A stretch of DNA of 64,000 nt from Burkholderiaceae bacterium DAT-1 (GCA_019084025.1 JAHRBI010000001.1:186001-250000), one strand, 5' to 3'. Positions 37,675-47,081 are shown, numbered from the stretch's first letter. Made by a program: numbers and translations. Notes: a model not told the origin generated them from the sequence alone.

Positions 37675-38594
37675 TGCGTGCCGGATGATCGATCTTTCGA
37701 GCCCGGCAGCAACCACATCAGGCCATGGGTATACGTGATCGGATTGACTGTGAGGTGATCTTCGCCTGCGATCACCTCGTCCAAAATCTGAAGATTCGGG
37801 AATCGTGCCTTGCGCAGTGTGCGTGCAAAACGCTTCACTTCGTCCACCATGTCCGTATCACGATTAAAGCGCGGGTCTGGTTTGTGGGGATTCGGGTTGG
37901 GGCGCTCAAACGATCCGATACCCAGATAGATTCTTGCACTCAAATCATGTCTAGCATCCAGCATCGAATGAAGCCGTTTGAATATCCACTCCTTGTCGTA
38001 CCACAGTGACGGGCTGCTCAGCAGGTATTGCTGGAACATTTCGGGGTCAGACACCAATACATAGGCACCGAACAAACCGCCAAATGAATGCCCGATCAAG
38101 GTTTTGCTGTTCATATCAGCCCGGTAATACTTGCTGATCACGGGAAATATCTCCTGCTTGATATGCTGGCGATAGGCCTCTGCTCCACCGTGCGGCCAGA
38201 CAGTTTCTCCCGGTTCGGTTTCATACCCGCTTGCAGTGGGGGTGTAATCGCGGTTCCGGCTTTGTTCTGGCGTGTTACCGGCTGCATAGGACAAGCCCAC
38301 CACAATCAAGTCGCTCAGATTGCGCGACTCGTGATGCAGACGCGCCACCATCGCGCGCACGAGGGGAAAGCCGTAATTCGCATCCGTGACAAATACGACA
38401 GGATAACGGCGTGTGGACGATTCATATCCTGCTGGCAAACTGACGAACACTTGATAGTCGCGCTTGAGCAAGGTCGAATGGATGTCGCGGACTTCGGTAC
38501 GGCTTAATGAATACGCAGGCACAGATTCGCCCGCACTCGCGGCCACGCCACACAGACTCAGACAGATACTCAGCAATTCAGACAACATTCGCAT
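37671..38594 (-). CDS. Secreted alpha/beta hydrolase, esterase D/IroE-like
   Basis: The protein has 307 residues from ATG 38592-38594 with a signal peptide (LLSICLSLCGVAASAG). The nucleophile elbow is GHSFGG, with an earlier YPVVFVTDANYGFP strand and a late His in AGEDHLTV. The family includes siderophore esterases (Fes/IroE) and other carboxylesterases. No siderophore genes are nearby, so the substrate is open. Overlaps the VOC gene tail by 4 nt. Confidence 0.85.
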   Translation of the reverse strand: MRMLSELLSICLSLCGVAASAGESVPAYSLSRTEVRDIHSTLLKRDYQVFVSLPAGYESSTRRYPVVFVTDANYGFPLVRAMVARLHHESRNLSDLIVVGLSYAAGNTPEQSRNRDYTPTASGYETEPGETVWPHGGAEAYRQHIKQEIFPVISKYYRADMNSKTLIGHSFGGLFGAYVLVSDPEMFQQYLLSSPSLWYDKEWIFKRLHSMLDARHDLSARIYLGIGSFERPNPNPHKPDPRFNRDTDMVDEVKRFARTLRKARFPNLQILDEVIAGEDHLTVNPITYTHGLMWLLPGSKDRSSGTH

Positions 38595-38670
38595 GAAACA
38601 GGCTTTCGTGTTGGAATGCTGACTAGCGTAAATCAATATAGAAAACTTTGTCTAGAATGATTTTTCTACA

Positions 38671-39507
38671 ATGACTCACCTGCTCGGCCGTATTCTCATT
38701 TCTCTATTTGCATGTGGCATCAATCTGTCTGTTGGCGCGGTGTCCGCATGGCAGCCTTTTGAGTGGGTGTCGGCGCGACTGTTCGGCCAGACTGAGCCTC
38801 ACGCAGCCATCCTGCTGCGCATTCCATATCAAGGAAAAACCTGTCTGGTTCAGCTGGACACCGGATTCCACGGTATCACCTCTGGGTCATCACCTGCACA
38901 TTTGCGTGAGGCCGTGGATCAATGGTTCGATGGTGCCGAGACTGGCCCAATTGGTGAGCACATGCGCTGTGGCAGCCTTGGCGCGGGGTATTTTGCGGGC
39001 AGCACGCTGGCAATCGACTTTAAGGCACAGCGGTTGCGGCGCATCGGACAAACTTCTGCGATTAGCTCACCTGCCGGCGAGCCACTGAAGCTGATCACCG
39101 TACCGGACTGGGATGGCTTTTTTCCTGTGGTCGAAGTCGAATTTCCGCCACTAGGCCGGATCCCTGTGATGATAGACACGGGCGCGGCCGCATTTGGAGT
39201 GGCCTTATTCGAAGAATCGGACTGGCAGGTGATCACTGCTCAAACCTCAATTGCAACCGACACCGCTGCTCGCGGTCAAACGCGGGCCCAATGCCAATCC
39301 ACCGTGGAATCCCAACCAGTCTCAATCGGTACACAACTCAGTCGGGAATTGCATCTATCGCACTGCATTGCTGCAGATTTCAAGCCCCCAGCCGGCGTTC
39401 GCGGCGTGCTGGGCATGAAAGCCTTCGAGTCGGATGTACTGTATCTGGATTTTGTGAAGGGGCAGTGGCATGTTTCGGCTTCAGATCAATCGGCCCCGGT
39501 TCTCTGA
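38671..39507 (+). CDS. Exported retropepsin-like aspartyl protease
   Basis: The protein has 278 residues with an N-terminal signal (LISLFACGINLSVGAVSA). Two DTG motifs occur in one chain: VQLDTGFHG near residue 55 and VMIDTGAAAFG near residue 170. It therefore looks like a two-lobe pepsin/retropepsin-like domain. The C-terminus (GVLGMKAFESDVLYLDF) is copied as a fragment at 40509, showing that this gene was once duplicated. Confidence 0.75.
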   Translation: MTHLLGRILISLFACGINLSVGAVSAWQPFEWVSARLFGQTEPHAAILLRIPYQGKTCLVQLDTGFHGITSGSSPAHLREAVDQWFDGAETGPIGEHMRCGSLGAGYFAGSTLAIDFKAQRLRRIGQTSAISSPAGEPLKLITVPDWDGFFPVVEVEFPPLGRIPVMIDTGAAAFGVALFEESDWQVITAQTSIATDTAARGQTRAQCQSTVESQPVSIGTQLSRELHLSHCIAADFKPPAGVRGVLGMKAFESDVLYLDFVKGQWHVSASDQSAPVL

Positions 39508-39554
39508 CCGTCACGTGTACGGACGCATTTCCTTCATCCACACAGGTTATCTCC

Positions 39555-40217
39555 ATGCCCCTCTCCATCTGGACCGCAGTCGACCAATACTTTAGCGATC
39601 AGCTTCATCCAAGCGATCCCGTTCTGGATCGCGCTCAGGCACGCGCAGATGCGGCCGGACTGCCGGCACATCAAGTTGCGCCGAATCAGGGTGCATTCTT
39701 GCAGCTCATGATCAAACTCACCGGCGCGACCCGCATTCTGGAGATCGGCACGCTGGGTGCTTACAGCACGATCTGGATGGCGCGCGGGTTATCTGCAGGC
39801 GGGATCATCCACACGCTGGAAGCGAACCCCGTTCACGCTGCTGTGGCACGCCAGAACATTGCCGACTCGGGTGTCAGCGAGCGCATTCGTCTGCATGAAG
39901 GAAAGGCGGCGGATACACTGCCCTCACTCGTCCATGAAGGCCCGTTTGACCTGGTTTTTATTGATGCCGACAAACCCTCAAATCCGATCTACCTCAAGTG
40001 GGCACTCGAATTGTCACGCCCCGGCACGCTCATCATTGGTGACAACGTGGTCCGCGATGGCAAGGTAGTAGATGCAGCCAGCGACGATGCAAATGTACAG
40101 GGTGTGCGTACCTATATTGACCTGATCGCAGCTGATCCACGACTGGAAGCGACGGCACTGCAGACAGTCGGATGCAAGGGATATGATGGGTTTGTCATAG
40201 CAAGGGTATTGGGGTGA
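39555..40217 (+). CDS. SAM-dependent O-methyltransferase (caffeoyl-CoA type)
   Basis: The protein has 220 residues from ATG 39555. Class I motifs: ILEIGTLGAYSTIWMARGL (motif I, about residue 62), LEANPVHAAVA, and the metal-site strand FDLVFIDADKPSN. It matches bacterial family 3 O-methyltransferases acting on catechol-like substrates. It lies between the protease gene and a truncated acetyltransferase copy. Confidence 0.9.
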   Translation: MPLSIWTAVDQYFSDQLHPSDPVLDRAQARADAAGLPAHQVAPNQGAFLQLMIKLTGATRILEIGTLGAYSTIWMARGLSAGGIIHTLEANPVHAAVARQNIADSGVSERIRLHEGKAADTLPSLVHEGPFDLVFIDADKPSNPIYLKWALELSRPGTLIIGDNVVRDGKVVDAASDDANVQGVRTYIDLIAADPRLEATALQTVGCKGYDGFVIARVLG

Positions 40218-40220
40218 CAT

Positions 40221-40385
40221 GTGACTGAGCTCTCCCCGCTTCCCGATTCGCCAGATAGCCGCAATGCAACTCGGCATCTCTACGACAATGCACCGGGGTA
40301 TTTCCGGGCAGTGTATGGCCGCGAGTGGTCGGAAGCGGAAATAATCAACAAGGGAACCGCATCATTTGGACTGACAATTGAATGA
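40221..40385 (+). pseudogene. Truncated duplicate of the GNAT gene at 41551
   Basis: From GTG 40221, 43 codons match the N-terminus of the intact acetyltransferase downstream (LPDSPDSRNATRHLYDNAPG versus LPDSPDSRDAIRHLYDNAPG), with very similar DNA. The match stops abruptly after about 125 nt and the frame runs into unrelated sequence to TGA 40385. The acetyl-CoA-binding core is absent, so it is a duplication relic. Confidence 0.85.
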
Positions 40386-40485
40386 TGAGGCTGATTGATG
40401 AGCTGTGATGTCCGGCCGTGATTGACTTGTATTTCAAGCCTAACCTAACCCGCTCTCACTGAACCTCAACAGATCCACACCAACC

Positions 40486-40574
40486 GAAGGGATTCGTGGT
40501 TTTTCACCATGAATGCTTTTGCGTCGGATGTGCTGTATCTGGATTTTGATAATAGACGGTGGCATGTTCATGCC
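40486..40574 (+). pseudogene. 3' fragment of a second aspartyl-protease copy
   Basis: Codons 40509-40574 read MNAFASDVLYLDF, then RRWHVHA, matching the C-terminus of the protease at 38671-39507 (MKAFESDVLYLDF, GQWHVSA). A further ~20 nt upstream matches (GIRGF for GVRGV) but is one base out of frame. Only this tail of the copy survives. Confidence 0.8.
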
Positions 40575-40592
40575 TTCAGCCCAATGGGATCC

Positions 40593-41558
40593 ATGATGCG
40601 ATTCGTTGCAATTTTTTTGAGCCTGCTACTGATATCCGGCGCGCAAGCGGCCTCCTCCCCAGACACGCCCGGCCCATCAGTTCATGATCTTTCATCCGTA
40701 TTCGTAAATTCGTACGATGCCACAAGTACAAGTCCTATTTCGGAGCGAATCCACGCACTCAAACAAGCAATGAATCAACAATTCCCTGGCTTTTATGGGA
40801 TTGAGCGATTTAATGGCAACCTGTCGGAAGCCGAACTCGACGGGCGGATGCGCAAGGCCCTTTCTGAGTTTGACGCCATACGTAATGATTACATTGAAAA
40901 AGCCCGGCAATTTAGCGCCCGCTATCAAGCTGACCTTGTCTCGTTCAAGCAGGCATTTCCGGGCTTCCAGATGACTTTACCGGTATACCTTGTTCATTCG
41001 CTTGGCGAAATGGATGGCGGGCCACGCTCCTTCAACGGCCAGACCTATCTCGTGTTTGGTCTTGATGCCATGGTGCGTTATCACAAGGGGTTTCGCAGCG
41101 AATCCACTTTCTTTCATCATGAGCTGTTCCATATCTATCACGGCAGTTTTTTTAACAGCTGCGCAGAGCTCTGGTGCAGATTGTGGACCGAAGGACTAGC
41201 CGTTCATGTCTCCCGCACACTTAACCCTGATGCGAACGATGCAGAAGCATTGCTAGACTTCCCCCCAGGCCTCCACTCCCGCACACTGGCTGCCTTGCCG
41301 GAAGCGCTACATGATCTGCAACCCAAGCTGGATAGCTCGGACCCTGCCGTCATTTCGGAAATCGCAAATACAGGTCCGGAAACTGGAAGGCTACCTCGCA
41401 GGCGTGCATACGTTATCGGCTGGCTGATTGCCCGCGAGCTCGGTCAAACACGGTCGCTGGACGAACTGGCCAGACTGCCGGATGCTCAGGTACGGCCCTT
41501 GATAGACAGCGCGATACATGCCCTCCTTAATAAACATGAAAACATGAAGCATGACTGA
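40593..41558 (+). CDS. Exported HExxH peptidase-like protein
   Basis: The protein has about 321 residues from ATG 40593, chosen because a signal peptide starts there (MMRFVAIFLSLLLISGAQA). The upstream in-frame ATG 40509 belongs to the protease fragment. The motif FFHHELFHIYHGSFF (HELFH) with a downstream WTEGLAVHVSRTL suggests a gluzincin-type zinc site like DUF2268 predicted proteases. It overlaps the GNAT gene by 8 nt. The substrate is unknown. Confidence 0.7.
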   Translation: MMRFVAIFLSLLLISGAQAASSPDTPGPSVHDLSSVFVNSYDATSTSPISERIHALKQAMNQQFPGFYGIERFNGNLSEAELDGRMRKALSEFDAIRNDYIEKARQFSARYQADLVSFKQAFPGFQMTLPVYLVHSLGEMDGGPRSFNGQTYLVFGLDAMVRYHKGFRSESTFFHHELFHIYHGSFFNSCAELWCRLWTEGLAVHVSRTLNPDANDAEALLDFPPGLHSRTLAALPEALHDLQPKLDSSDPAVISEIANTGPETGRLPRRRAYVIGWLIARELGQTRSLDELARLPDAQVRPLIDSAIHALLNKHENMKHD

Positions 41559-42054
41559 GCTCTTACCGCTGCCCGATTCGCCAGATAGCCGCGATGCAAT
41601 TCGGCATCTCTACGACAATGCACCGGGGTACTTCCGTGCAGTGTATGGCCGCGCGTGGTCGGAAGAGGAGGTCATTGATCTGTTCGAGGCCTGCCCGCCC
41701 GCCGTGGCGCGCACCCGCAAACATGTATTCGGAATATATGACGCTGCCAAACTGGTTGGCGTAGTCGACCTGCTACAGGGATTTCCGGACGATCAGACCT
41801 GCTACATCGGCCTGCTGTTACTGGCGGAATCGCATCAGGGCAAAGGTCTTGGCACCCGCGTGCTGACCCAGATCTGCACGCAGGCGTCCCATTGGCAACT
41901 GTCGCAATTACGACTGGCCGTGATCGAAACCAATCTGCCTGCGCTTAATTTCTGGCGCAGGGCAGGCTTTGTGAGGCAAGATCGCAAACCCATTGTCGGC
42001 TGCATCGCCGATGCGCTGGTGATGACGCGTCCGCTGATAACAAAAATCGATTGA
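41551..42054 (+). CDS. GNAT-family N-acetyltransferase
   Basis: The protein has 167 residues. The acetyl-CoA-binding segment is LLLLAESHQGKGLGTRVLTQ (Q/RxxGxG/A pattern), followed by LRLAVIETNLPALNFWRRAG. The acceptor is unknown. Translationally coupled to the HExxH protein by an 8-nt overlap. Its 5' part is present a second time as a fragment at 40221. Confidence 0.88.
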   Translation: MTELLPLPDSPDSRDAIRHLYDNAPGYFRAVYGRAWSEEEVIDLFEACPPAVARTRKHVFGIYDAAKLVGVVDLLQGFPDDQTCYIGLLLLAESHQGKGLGTRVLTQICTQASHWQLSQLRLAVIETNLPALNFWRRAGFVRQDRKPIVGCIADALVMTRPLITKID

Positions 42055-42067
42055 TGAGGAAGCTATT

Positions 42068-42739
42068 GTGTTTGATATTCGTCGCGTACAGGTGCATTCC
42101 CTGAAAGAGTTTTTCAAAGAATTCGCCATGATTGTCATTGGTATTCTGACGGCGATTGCCATTGAACATCAGTATACAAAAGTACATAAACGACATGAGG
42201 CGGAACTGGCGACTCAGCGCATTCGCGCCGAAATCGCCAGCAATCTCAAATCCGTAGAGGAAAGCATCGCCGCAAATCGCCAAGCATTGCAAACGATAAA
42301 CGAAGTCGAAAGACAGGTCTTATCCGACATCCGGTCCGGCTTGCCTCAAAGCAAAGTGGCGGCCTTGCTCGAGAAGCATATGGATGGCCACTATGGCATC
42401 GGCGCATCCTCGATTGATCCCGCGCAAGATGCCTGGGATGCCGCCATTGCCAGTCAGGCGGTGGCGCATATGCCATCGGAAGAACTGCATACTTTTTCCA
42501 AACTGTACGCCCATCAGCGCAGTCTGGTTGAGCGGCAAAGCGCCTTCAAACGCGGCATCAGCGATGTCCTCCATCCTCGCTGGAACGCACTGGTCACCGA
42601 TCTGGAACTCCACCAGGTCAACCCGGTGGAGTTTCTGAAGGCATTGCGCGAATTTCAGCAGCGGCTGACCAACTTGAATCAGGCTCAGTCAGACTACGCC
42701 GCAGCACTCAAAGCGTCCGGCCACAGCGAGCCGGCGTAA
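42068..42739 (+). CDS. Membrane-anchored coiled protein of unknown function
   Basis: The protein has 223 residues from GTG 42068, with GAGGAAG upstream. One N-terminal membrane helix ([17 protein letters not shown]) precedes a long helical domain ([20 protein letters not shown], then [20 protein letters not shown]). The [18 protein letters not shown] start is seen in a widespread uncharacterised group. The C-terminal 46 nt overlap the convergent EVE gene. Confidence 0.7.
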   Translation: MFDIRRVQVHSLKEFFKEFAMIVIGILTAIAIEHQYTKVHKRHEAELATQRIRAEIASNLKSVEESIAANRQALQTINEVERQVLSDIRSGLPQSKVAALLEKHMDGHYGIGASSIDPAQDAWDAAIASQAVAHMPSEELHTFSKLYAHQRSLVERQSAFKRGISDVLHPRWNALVTDLELHQVNPVEFLKALREFQQRLTNLNQAQSDYAAALKASGHSEPA

Positions 42740-43158
42740 TCCGGCTCCACCGCCATCGCCTGCGCAATGACCTGCATATCGGATTGCGCGATTTCAACCA
42801 GGCCGAAACGCAGCATATAGCCCCAACCGGGCTTGCCCGCTGAAAATGACAGGCGATCCAGCAAAGGCCGAATGGCTGCTTGCACAGACGGAAACCAGTC
42901 GACATCCCGGCGGAACGGGTGGAATCCACCGCCCATATCCGCCTGATAGGGGATGCCTTCCCTGACCTGACCGATTGCAGTGAATTGCATCAACCCATCC
43001 TTCACGCCCATGACCTGGCTAGGCGAGTAATACACGACAAGATCTCCCGGCCGCATACGCTGCAGGGGCTTGCATTTGCCATGGCACACTTGCATGAAGC
43101 CTGCAGCCCGCCCGATGCTGACGTGATCAGCAGATGCAACTGCCAGCCAGCACTTCAT
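42694..43158 (-). CDS. EVE-domain protein
   Basis: The protein has 154 residues. [15 protein letters not shown] and [16 protein letters not shown] are typical of EVE/PUA-like domains, which recognise modified bases in DNA or RNA. It starts in a TAATG overlap with the upstream VOC gene, so it is coupled to it. It may be linked to nucleic-acid modification sensing, but no modification or restriction genes are near. Confidence 0.85.
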   Translation of the reverse strand: MKCWLAVASADHVSIGRAAGFMQVCHGKCKPLQRMRPGDLVVYYSPSQVMGVKDGLMQFTAIGQVREGIPYQADMGGGFHPFRRDVDWFPSVQAAIRPLLDRLSFSAGKPGWGYMLRFGLVEIAQSDMQVIAQAMAVEPDYAGSLWPDALSAAA

Positions 43159-43529
43159 TACATTGCCCCCGGCGCAAACACCCGCAGACGATGCCCATCC
43201 GGGTCTAGCGCCACGAATGTATAGCCAAAGTCCATCTGGGTAGGCGTCTGTGCCATAGTCAGTCCGGCTGCCGTCCAGCGTGCAAACTGTGCATCCACTT
43301 CTGCATCCGATTCAACCGTGAAGCACAACTCCCCGCCGCCGCCCTTCTGGTTCGCAGCAGGCTCCACATGACTGACCGTCCACATCCCCAGCTTGTGGCC
43401 ATTTTCAAGCACAAAGAGCGCAAAGCCGGGCGAGCACTCTACTGGCTCGATCCCCAATAGGCCGCGATAAAAGTCGGCACTGGACAGGGGATTGTCAACG
43501 TACAGCAGGGTATAGCTGGGATGTTGCAT
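43158..43529 (-). CDS. VOC-family (glyoxalase/bleomycin-resistance-like) protein
   Basis: The protein has 123 residues from ATG 43527-43529 (GGAGG 7 nt upstream; a longer frame exists). Motifs: [35 protein letters not shown] and [17 protein letters not shown]. The metal-ligand positions are only partly conserved, so it may bind rather than turn over a ligand. It is the first gene of a pair with EVE. Confidence 0.85.
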   Translation of the reverse strand: MQHPSYTLLYVDNPLSSADFYRGLLGIEPVECSPGFALFVLENGHKLGMWTVSHVEPAANQKGGGGELCFTVESDAEVDAQFARWTAAGLTMAQTPTQMDFGYTFVALDPDGHRLRVFAPGAM

Positions 43530-43624
43530 GGTATGCCTCCACTCGGTGTATTCCGGCACCACAACGGGCCGGCTGATGAAACCCAGTGTACGCATCACTA
43601 CTGACAGAATATGTCAGCAGTAGA

Positions 43625-44323
43625 CTACCTCGTAGCGAAATCGCCGATCCCCTCCAGTTCGCGCCATGCCTTGAGCAGCATGAGGCGGCGTTTGGGATAA
43701 CGAGAATCGGACAACTGAAGGGACTCAATGCGATCGGTACGAAAATGCCGGAATGACTGTCGCAGCTCGCACCAGGCGACCACCACCCGGACTTGATCGA
43801 AGAAAGCGAGCGCGATTGGCCAGATGGTACGCGTGGAAGCATCACCCTTTGCATCCCGATAGGCAATGGTGAGCACACGTTCTAGTCGAATCGCCAGACG
43901 TATGCGCGGCAGCTCGATATCGCCAGCCATAGGTGCATTTGGCGGGCCGACCAGCAAGCCGGATTGATCGACTTCGCGTCGCAATTCTTCCGGGAGCACT
44001 GCCTCGATTTTCGCCAGCGCATTGCGCGCAGCGGCGCCCAGGCCGGGCTCGCTCTTGAAGGCTACCCAGCGTACGCCCAGCACAAGTGCTTCGAGCTCTT
44101 CCTGCGAAAACATCAGGGGCGGCAGCATAAAGCCCGGGCGCAGTACATAGCCCAGCCCCGGCTCACCATCAATACTGGCACCTTGCGCCTGAAGTTCGGC
44201 GATATCGCGATACAGGGTACGCAAGCTGATACCGAGTGACTCGGCAAGCACTGCCCCCGTCACCGGGAAGCGGTGGCGACGCAATAGTTGAAGGAGATCA
44301 AGCAGACGCTGGGCGCGGGACAT
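43625..44323 (-). CDS. YafY/WYL-type transcriptional regulator
   Basis: The protein has 232 residues from ATG 44321-44323, after AGGAT. An N-terminal DeoR-like HTH (RFPVTGAVLAESLGISLRTL, YRDI) precedes a linker (PPLMFSQEELEALVLGVRWV) and a WYL-like effector domain (LERVLTIAYRDAKGD; FFDQVRVVVAWCELRQSFRH). It probably regulates the VOC-EVE pair just downstream. Confidence 0.88.
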   Translation of the reverse strand: MSRAQRLLDLLQLLRRHRFPVTGAVLAESLGISLRTLYRDIAELQAQGASIDGEPGLGYVLRPGFMLPPLMFSQEELEALVLGVRWVAFKSEPGLGAAARNALAKIEAVLPEELRREVDQSGLLVGPPNAPMAGDIELPRIRLAIRLERVLTIAYRDAKGDASTRTIWPIALAFFDQVRVVVAWCELRQSFRHFRTDRIESLQLSDSRYPKRRLMLLKAWRELEGIGDFATR

Positions 44324-44649
44324 GCGCATATCCTGCCACAAATTGGCAGCATTCAATACAGGCGATGTGTTTCATTCAACCCACAGCGTTTCATCTACCT
44401 GACAGGCGGAAACTATTTGTGCAATGCAAAATTTGTAGATCATGATTGGCTCGACTCAAGCCAGTCCAAAGATAGCGCAATGCACAAAATATGCAATATA
44501 TGAATCATTGCATTTCCACTTTAGTCCAAATAACTTTCGATTCATTTCACATGCCATTTACCCAAATCTGACATGCGTGTCATGATCCACCCCCGTGCAA
44601 ACAAGCACTTGTTGTCCTGATATCAATAATCACAAGCATGGAGGATCGG
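44324..44649. other. Intergenic region upstream of the kexin-like protease
   Basis: 326 nt without a supported gene. It is AT-rich in its right half (44,400-44,580), presumably holding the protease promoter. No clear operator was seen. Confidence 0.5.
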
Positions 44650-46440
44650 ATGAAACCGAAAATCTGCACACTGGCGGTTTGCGGTGCGTTGTCACTCGCT
44701 TATGCGCATGCTGCATCAAACTATCAACTTCAGCCGGGTGACCCGCTCGTCAAGGAACAGTGGTACCTCAAAAACACCGGGCAAACCGCCTTTTCGGCGC
44801 GTGGGGGTAAGGCAGGTAACGATCTCAATTTGGCCTTCACCCATTTACGCGGTATTCGCGGCGTGGGTATTACCGTTGCGGTGATCGACGATGGCCTCGA
44901 AATCGCCCATCCGGATCTCGCTGCAAACGTCAAACCGGGCTCCAAAAATTTTGTCACGGGCACTGATGATCCGACGCCGAGTGGCAACAACGGTCACGGC
45001 ACCGCCGTTGCGGGTGTTGCGGCAGCGGTAGGCTGGAACAATATCGGTGGCCGCGGCGTCGCACCCAGCGCAGGTCTTAAGGGTTACAACTACCTGCTCA
45101 ATCAAAGCCAAGATGCGTTCTTGCACTCACACGGTAAGCTCCCCAATGACGCACCGCTGGTGTCTAACACCGACTCACGTGTGTTCAACCAAAGTTATGG
45201 TTCCAGTCTCACTGGCGGCGTGAACGCCGATACCAGCGTCAATCTGAGCCTGCGTCTGCAAGAACAGACGTATGAGGAAGTGACCCGCTTCAGTCACTGG
45301 GGACGCGGATCGCTATTTGTGAAATCTGCGGGCAATGGTTACAACAATATCACGGTGGGTCTGACTGACGGCAACACCGGCTACGTCTTCAACGACCGCG
45401 CCATGCCGCTGCAAGATGCCAACCTTGAGCCAGCCAATAATAACTACTGGAATATGGTCATCGCCGCCCTGAACGCAGATGGTGTGCGCTCGTCCTATTC
45501 CACACCGGGCGCATCTGTACTCCTGACCGGTACGGGTGGCGAATATGGAACCGATAGCCCGGCAATGGTCACCACGGATCTAACCGGGTGCAAACGCGGA
45601 TTCAATGTCACCGGAGCGACTTCAAACTCGCTTCAGGGCGGTACCGCACTTGATCCGAACTGCAACTTCACCGGCCAGATGAATGGTACCTCGGCTGCCG
45701 CACCATCCGTGTCCGGCGCGGTTGCATTGGTGATGTCCACCAATCCGGCGCTGAACTGGCGCGATGTTCGCCATATTCTGATCAGCACCGCTCGCAAGGT
45801 CGATGCAGACAATGCAGGCGTGTCGCTGGATGTGCTCGGCAAGGATGGCAGCAAGACGCCTTATGTCGCGATCCCGGGCTGGCAGAAGAATGCCGCCGGA
45901 TACAATTTCCACAACTTCTACGGCTTCGGTCTGGTCGACGTAGACCGCGCGGTCGAGGCTGCTTTGTTCTATAGCAATCCGCTGCCTGCACAGATCTGGA
46001 CTGACTGGAATAAGGTGAGCAGCAATGCGCGGATTCCGGACGGTAAACTAGACGGCGCATCCAGCACCTTCGAGCTAGCAGACAATATGACCATCGAAGC
46101 CGTACAGGTTCGCGTGAATGTCGCGCATACCCGTCCGCGTGATCTGGCTTTTGAATTGATCTCGCCGTCTGGCACCCGCAGTGTCATTTTGTCGCCGAAC
46201 AATTCTTTGCTGACCACCCGAGCCCTGGCTGAACAGCGCATGCTGTCCAACCATTTCTATGGCGAATCGGGCAAGGGCAAGTGGACCCTGCGCGTCATTG
46301 ATACCAGCGCAGCTGTAGGTGGCTACTACCTCTACAACGCCGGTTCCGGCGCATGGAGTGCTGCACGCATCAATAACAATGCAACCGATGGCACGCTGCA
46401 ATCGTGGTCGATCCGCTTCATCGGTCACAAGAAGAGCTAA
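44650..46440 (+). CDS. Kexin-like subtilisin protease with P domain, lacking a propeptide
   Basis: The protein has 596 residues with a signal peptide (ICTLAVCGALSLAYAHA). The catalytic triad is Asp80 (AVIDDGLEIAHPD), His116 (NNGHGTAVAG) and Ser348 (NGTSAAAPSVSG). The C-terminal ~140 residues form a proprotein-convertase P domain (VQVRVNVAHTRPRDLAFELI; GKWTLRVIDT). The catalytic domain begins within ~15 residues of the signal cleavage site, so the usual I9 propeptide is absent. It is probably folded by the product of the next gene, as in Aeromonas sobria ASP with ORF2. Confidence 0.9.
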   Translation: MKPKICTLAVCGALSLAYAHAASNYQLQPGDPLVKEQWYLKNTGQTAFSARGGKAGNDLNLAFTHLRGIRGVGITVAVIDDGLEIAHPDLAANVKPGSKNFVTGTDDPTPSGNNGHGTAVAGVAAAVGWNNIGGRGVAPSAGLKGYNYLLNQSQDAFLHSHGKLPNDAPLVSNTDSRVFNQSYGSSLTGGVNADTSVNLSLRLQEQTYEEVTRFSHWGRGSLFVKSAGNGYNNITVGLTDGNTGYVFNDRAMPLQDANLEPANNNYWNMVIAALNADGVRSSYSTPGASVLLTGTGGEYGTDSPAMVTTDLTGCKRGFNVTGATSNSLQGGTALDPNCNFTGQMNGTSAAAPSVSGAVALVMSTNPALNWRDVRHILISTARKVDADNAGVSLDVLGKDGSKTPYVAIPGWQKNAAGYNFHNFYGFGLVDVDRAVEAALFYSNPLPAQIWTDWNKVSSNARIPDGKLDGASSTFELADNMTIEAVQVRVNVAHTRPRDLAFELISPSGTRSVILSPNNSLLTTRALAEQRMLSNHFYGESGKGKWTLRVIDTSAAVGGYYLYNAGSGAWSAARINNNATDGTLQSWSIRFIGHKKS

Positions 46441-46454
46441 TAGGAGTGTCAATC

Positions 46455-46997
46455 ATGAACAAGACTTCAACATTCCGCCCCCTGCTGCTGGCAAGCCTGA
46501 CCGCACTGGGTGTAGCGAGCACTGCACATGCTGCCAATACAGTTCGTCCGAGTGCAGCGGCACTCGCAGCCGCACCCACCATCAGCCCGCTGGCAAGCAA
46601 GCAATCCGGTCAAGCATTCGTGATCGGCGGCCAGAGATGGTTCAAGGTTGCTGCAAGTAGACAAAACGCGAACCTGCGCGGAACCGGCAAAAGTGCAGCG
46701 TCCGCTCCCGGCAATCCTCCTGACGGATTGTATATTGGGGATGAATTGCATAATGAAGATGATGCGGTACCGGGCGTCGTCAGCGGCGGATTGCTGGTCA
46801 ACCTGAAAGCGGCGGACAGCTATGCCAGCGTTGCCAAACGCTACAACCTGTCGGTGCAATTCCGCACACGTGACATGGTCTTGCTGAAGGCGCCGGCCGG
46901 GGTAGAATTGCAGGCACTGACCCAGCAGCTGGCAGCAGATCCGGATGTGCAGGCTGTTGAGCTGGAATTGGTCAGCAACCGCGCGATGGCCAACTAA
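46455..46997 (+). CDS. Exported I9-like external chaperone/inhibitor for the upstream protease
   Basis: The protein has 180 residues from ATG 46455 (TAGGAGT upstream), 14 nt after the protease stop. A signal peptide (LLLASLTALGVASTAHA) and a flexible linker precede a C-terminal ~70-residue domain: GGLLVNLKAADSYASVAKRY, FRTRDMVLLKAPAG, LQALTQQLAADPDVQAVELE. This order (YxVxL, helix, Fxx-type strand, DPDVxxVE) is that of inhibitor I9/subtilisin propeptides. The tail SNRAMAN could reach the active site. A terminator follows, making a two-gene operon. Confidence 0.75.
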   Translation: MNKTSTFRPLLLASLTALGVASTAHAANTVRPSAAALAAAPTISPLASKQSGQAFVIGGQRWFKVAASRQNANLRGTGKSAASAPGNPPDGLYIGDELHNEDDAVPGVVSGGLLVNLKAADSYASVAKRYNLSVQFRTRDMVLLKAPAGVELQALTQQLAADPDVQAVELELVSNRAMAN

Positions 46998-47027
46998 AGC
47001 GGCAGGACAATCTGCAAACGACTCAAG

Positions 47028-47066
47028 TAAACAAGCCGCTGAGCAACGCCCAGCGGCTTGTTTTAT
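47028..47066. terminator. Strong terminator, probably bidirectional
   Basis: AACAAGCCGCTG (47028-47039) and CAGCGGCTTGTT (47049-47060) form a perfect 12-bp stem, followed by TTATTT. It lies between the protease operon and the convergent sqr gene. Confidence 0.85.
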
Positions 47067-47081
47067 TTGTGCGCCGCTTCA

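Noticed and set aside
40509-40592. N-terminal extension of the HExxH protein from ATG 40509
   Set aside because: These codons match the C-terminus of the upstream aspartyl protease, and the signal peptide begins at ATG 40593.
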